This document shows, one piece after another, positions 62,927 to 64,000 of a DNA stretch of 64,000 nt. The translations under genes were made by a program, and so were the position numbers. The stretch comes from Paludibacteraceae bacterium (GTDB lineage Bacteria; Bacteroidota; Bacteroidia; Bacteroidales; Paludibacteraceae). Location of the stretch: NCBI GenBank assembly GCA_017937025.1, contig JAGBEJ010000002.1, positions 124,001 through 188,000 of the forward strand. The letters run 5' to 3'. How positions within the stretch are numbered: the stretch's first letter is position 1; the number at the start of each line of letters is the position of its first letter. Below the pieces are notes generated by a model. It was not told the DNA's origin and ran no database searches. It saw only the letters and a list, made by a program, of their open reading frames with translations.

Positions 62927-64000
62927 ATGATAGAAGCCACAAGAATCCTGATAAGCCAAATAATAAACGCCCACCCTTGGTGTGTGACGTTTTTTTCTTT
63001 TGCTTTAGGCTTCTCGCTTATGCCTATCGTCATGAAAGTCTCGATAAAGAAGCAGCTTGTGGTAAAACCAAACAAAAGGTCGTCGCACATAGGCAGAATA
63101 CCAAATGTCGGAGGCATGAATATCTTCTCCACATTCTTCATCACCTTTTTGATATTCGCCATTCCGCCTGTTGTGTTCTCCACATTCACAACCACTGACA
63201 CCAACCCTAACAGCCAGATCGCCTTAGCTGGATTCTTCAGCATCTTCGCAGTCGGATTCATTGATGACATGATTGACATATCGCCAAAAAGCAAGTTCAT
63301 GGGCGAATTCATCTCTGCATTCATCATTGTGGTTATGGCAAACATCAGGCTGACCCACTTCCACGGATTGTTCGGCATATCCGAGATCGACCCCAGCCAC
63401 ATCTGGCTCAGCTATTTGGCGTCAGCATTCCTTTTCGTACTGCTGACAAACAGCATAAACCTGATAGACGGTGTCGATGGACTTGCTACCGGCATGGGCA
63501 TACTCATAAGCCTGTTCTTCGGAATATACTTCCAGTGCGCAGGCGAGTATGAGCTGACACAGAGCCATATGATGACGGCCAGTTCGCTGACAAACCTTTC
63601 AATAATGGCATACACGCTGATTGGAGCGCTCGCCATATTCTTCATTTACAACGTGTTCGGAGGCAGCAGCAAGAACAGAAAAAGGAAAATGTTCAGAAGG
63701 AAAATATTCATGGGCGACTCTGGTTCACTGCTGCTCGGCGCAATAATCTACGTTTTCGTAATCTCATTCTGCCAATACAACGTAAGCAACATAAACGTGC
63801 GCGACACTAACACTTTCTTCATAAACGCCTCGCCTGCTGTTGCCCTTTGCGCACTGGCAGTGCCGCTCTTCGACACACTGAGAGTGATGATAACGAGAAT
63901 CAAGAAAGGCAACTCGCCATTCAAAGCAGACAAGAATCATGCTCACCACCTTCTGCTCTCATTAGGCATGAAGCACTGGCAGGTCACACTCACACTGATT
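62927..64000 (+). CDS. Undecaprenyl-phosphate sugar-1-phosphate transferase (WecA/MraY family), 3' end beyond window
   Basis: The frame from ATG 62,927 stays open for 358 codons to the window edge. It is a polytopic membrane protein with about ten helices. Family motifs: VGFIDDMIDISPKSKF (Asp pair), NSINLIDGVDGLATG (catalytic Asp), IFMGDSGSLLLG and the HxHH-like ADKNHAHHLLLSLG. WecA-type enzymes move HexNAc-1-phosphate from UDP onto undecaprenyl phosphate, the first step of O-antigen or capsule assembly. It could start the glycan exported by wzm/wzt, although it is 39 kb away. A TATCTTTG box lies at 62,900-62,907. Confidence 0.92.
   Translation, partial: MIEATRILISQIINAHPWCVTFFSFALGFSLMPIVMKVSIKKQLVVKPNKRSSHIGRIPNVGGMNIFSTFFITFLIFAIPPVVFSTFTTTDTNPNSQIALAGFFSIFAVGFIDDMIDISPKSKFMGEFISAFIIVVMANIRLTHFHGLFGISEIDPSHIWLSYLASAFLFVLLTNSINLIDGVDGLATGMGILISLFFGIYFQCAGEYELTQSHMMTASSLTNLSIMAYTLIGALAIFFIYNVFGGSSKNRKRKMFRRKIFMGDSGSLLLGAIIYVFVISFCQYNVSNINVRDTNTFFINASPAVALCALAVPLFDTLRVMITRIKKGNSPFKADKNHAHHLLLSLGMKHWQVTLTLI

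Noticed and set aside
62899..63402. 167-aa open frame antisense to the WecA-type gene
   Set aside because: Met/Ile-rich shadow of a membrane protein gene whose catalytic Asp motifs are intact.

Overview
The window comes from a Bacteroidota (Bacteroidales) chromosome. The evidence is a short primary sigma factor of the Bacteroidetes type, many promoters with the TAnnTTTG -7 box, almost no Shine-Dalgarno sites, a gliding-motility/T9SS-type C-terminal domain, SusC-like plug motifs, a BspA-like leucine-rich-repeat protein and a Rho with a long charged insertion. The left third is visibly more AT-rich than the right two thirds.

1-24,030 (minus strand): a surface-polysaccharide locus of the ABC-transporter type. 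Transcription enters at wzm/wzt (23,158-24,030 and 21,741-23,024) and runs leftward through many short-overlap genes: sugar aminotransferase, ATP-grasp ligase, RraA-like aldolase, CMP-sugar synthetase, several GT2 and GT4 glycosyltransferases, a UDP-galactopyranose-mutase-like flavoenzyme, an acyltransferase and an asparagine-synthase-like amidotransferase. Two foreign-looking blocks sit inside it. One is a three-gene cassette at 12,751-15,294: GIY-YIG protein, P-loop/deoxycytidylate-deaminase fusion of the anti-phage dCTP-deaminase (AvcD/DCD) type, and an unrecognised 113-aa protein. The other is a self-contained DUF4143-type ATPase unit at 7,000-8,386.

24,267-35,770: an ATP-grasp/esterase pair, then a rearranged region. 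A ~300-bp direct repeat (26,082-26,389 and 29,620-29,921) flanks a 3.2-kb island. The island carries mobile-element debris, a membrane-anchored arginine-deiminase-family protein and a secreted protein with a structured leader. Beyond it lie envelope genes (gliding-motility C-terminal protein, LysM/periplasmic-binding protein) and a RAYT transposase with its REP palindromes, one of them inside the transposase frame. Fragments of a phage or conjugative polyvalent protein follow.

35,770-49,791: a giant alpha-2-macroglobulin-like protein with two SusC-plug-like segments. Next is a vitamin B6 module in which pdxS-pdxT is divergent from a ThiD-like/AraC fusion with an altered kinase active site. 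Then come an SDR dehydrogenase, PepT, an acyl-CoA ligase and a secreted protein.

49,800-64,000: housekeeping genes. These are tRNA-Cys with its own promoter and terminator, the DUF5063-exonuclease-methyltransferase operon, prfC, a frameshifted BspA-like protein with a structured leader, rho, tilS, a YihY protein, RNase P RNA, rpoD and the start of a WecA-type phospho-sugar transferase. The last gene may start a polysaccharide lipid-carrier pathway related to the left-hand locus.
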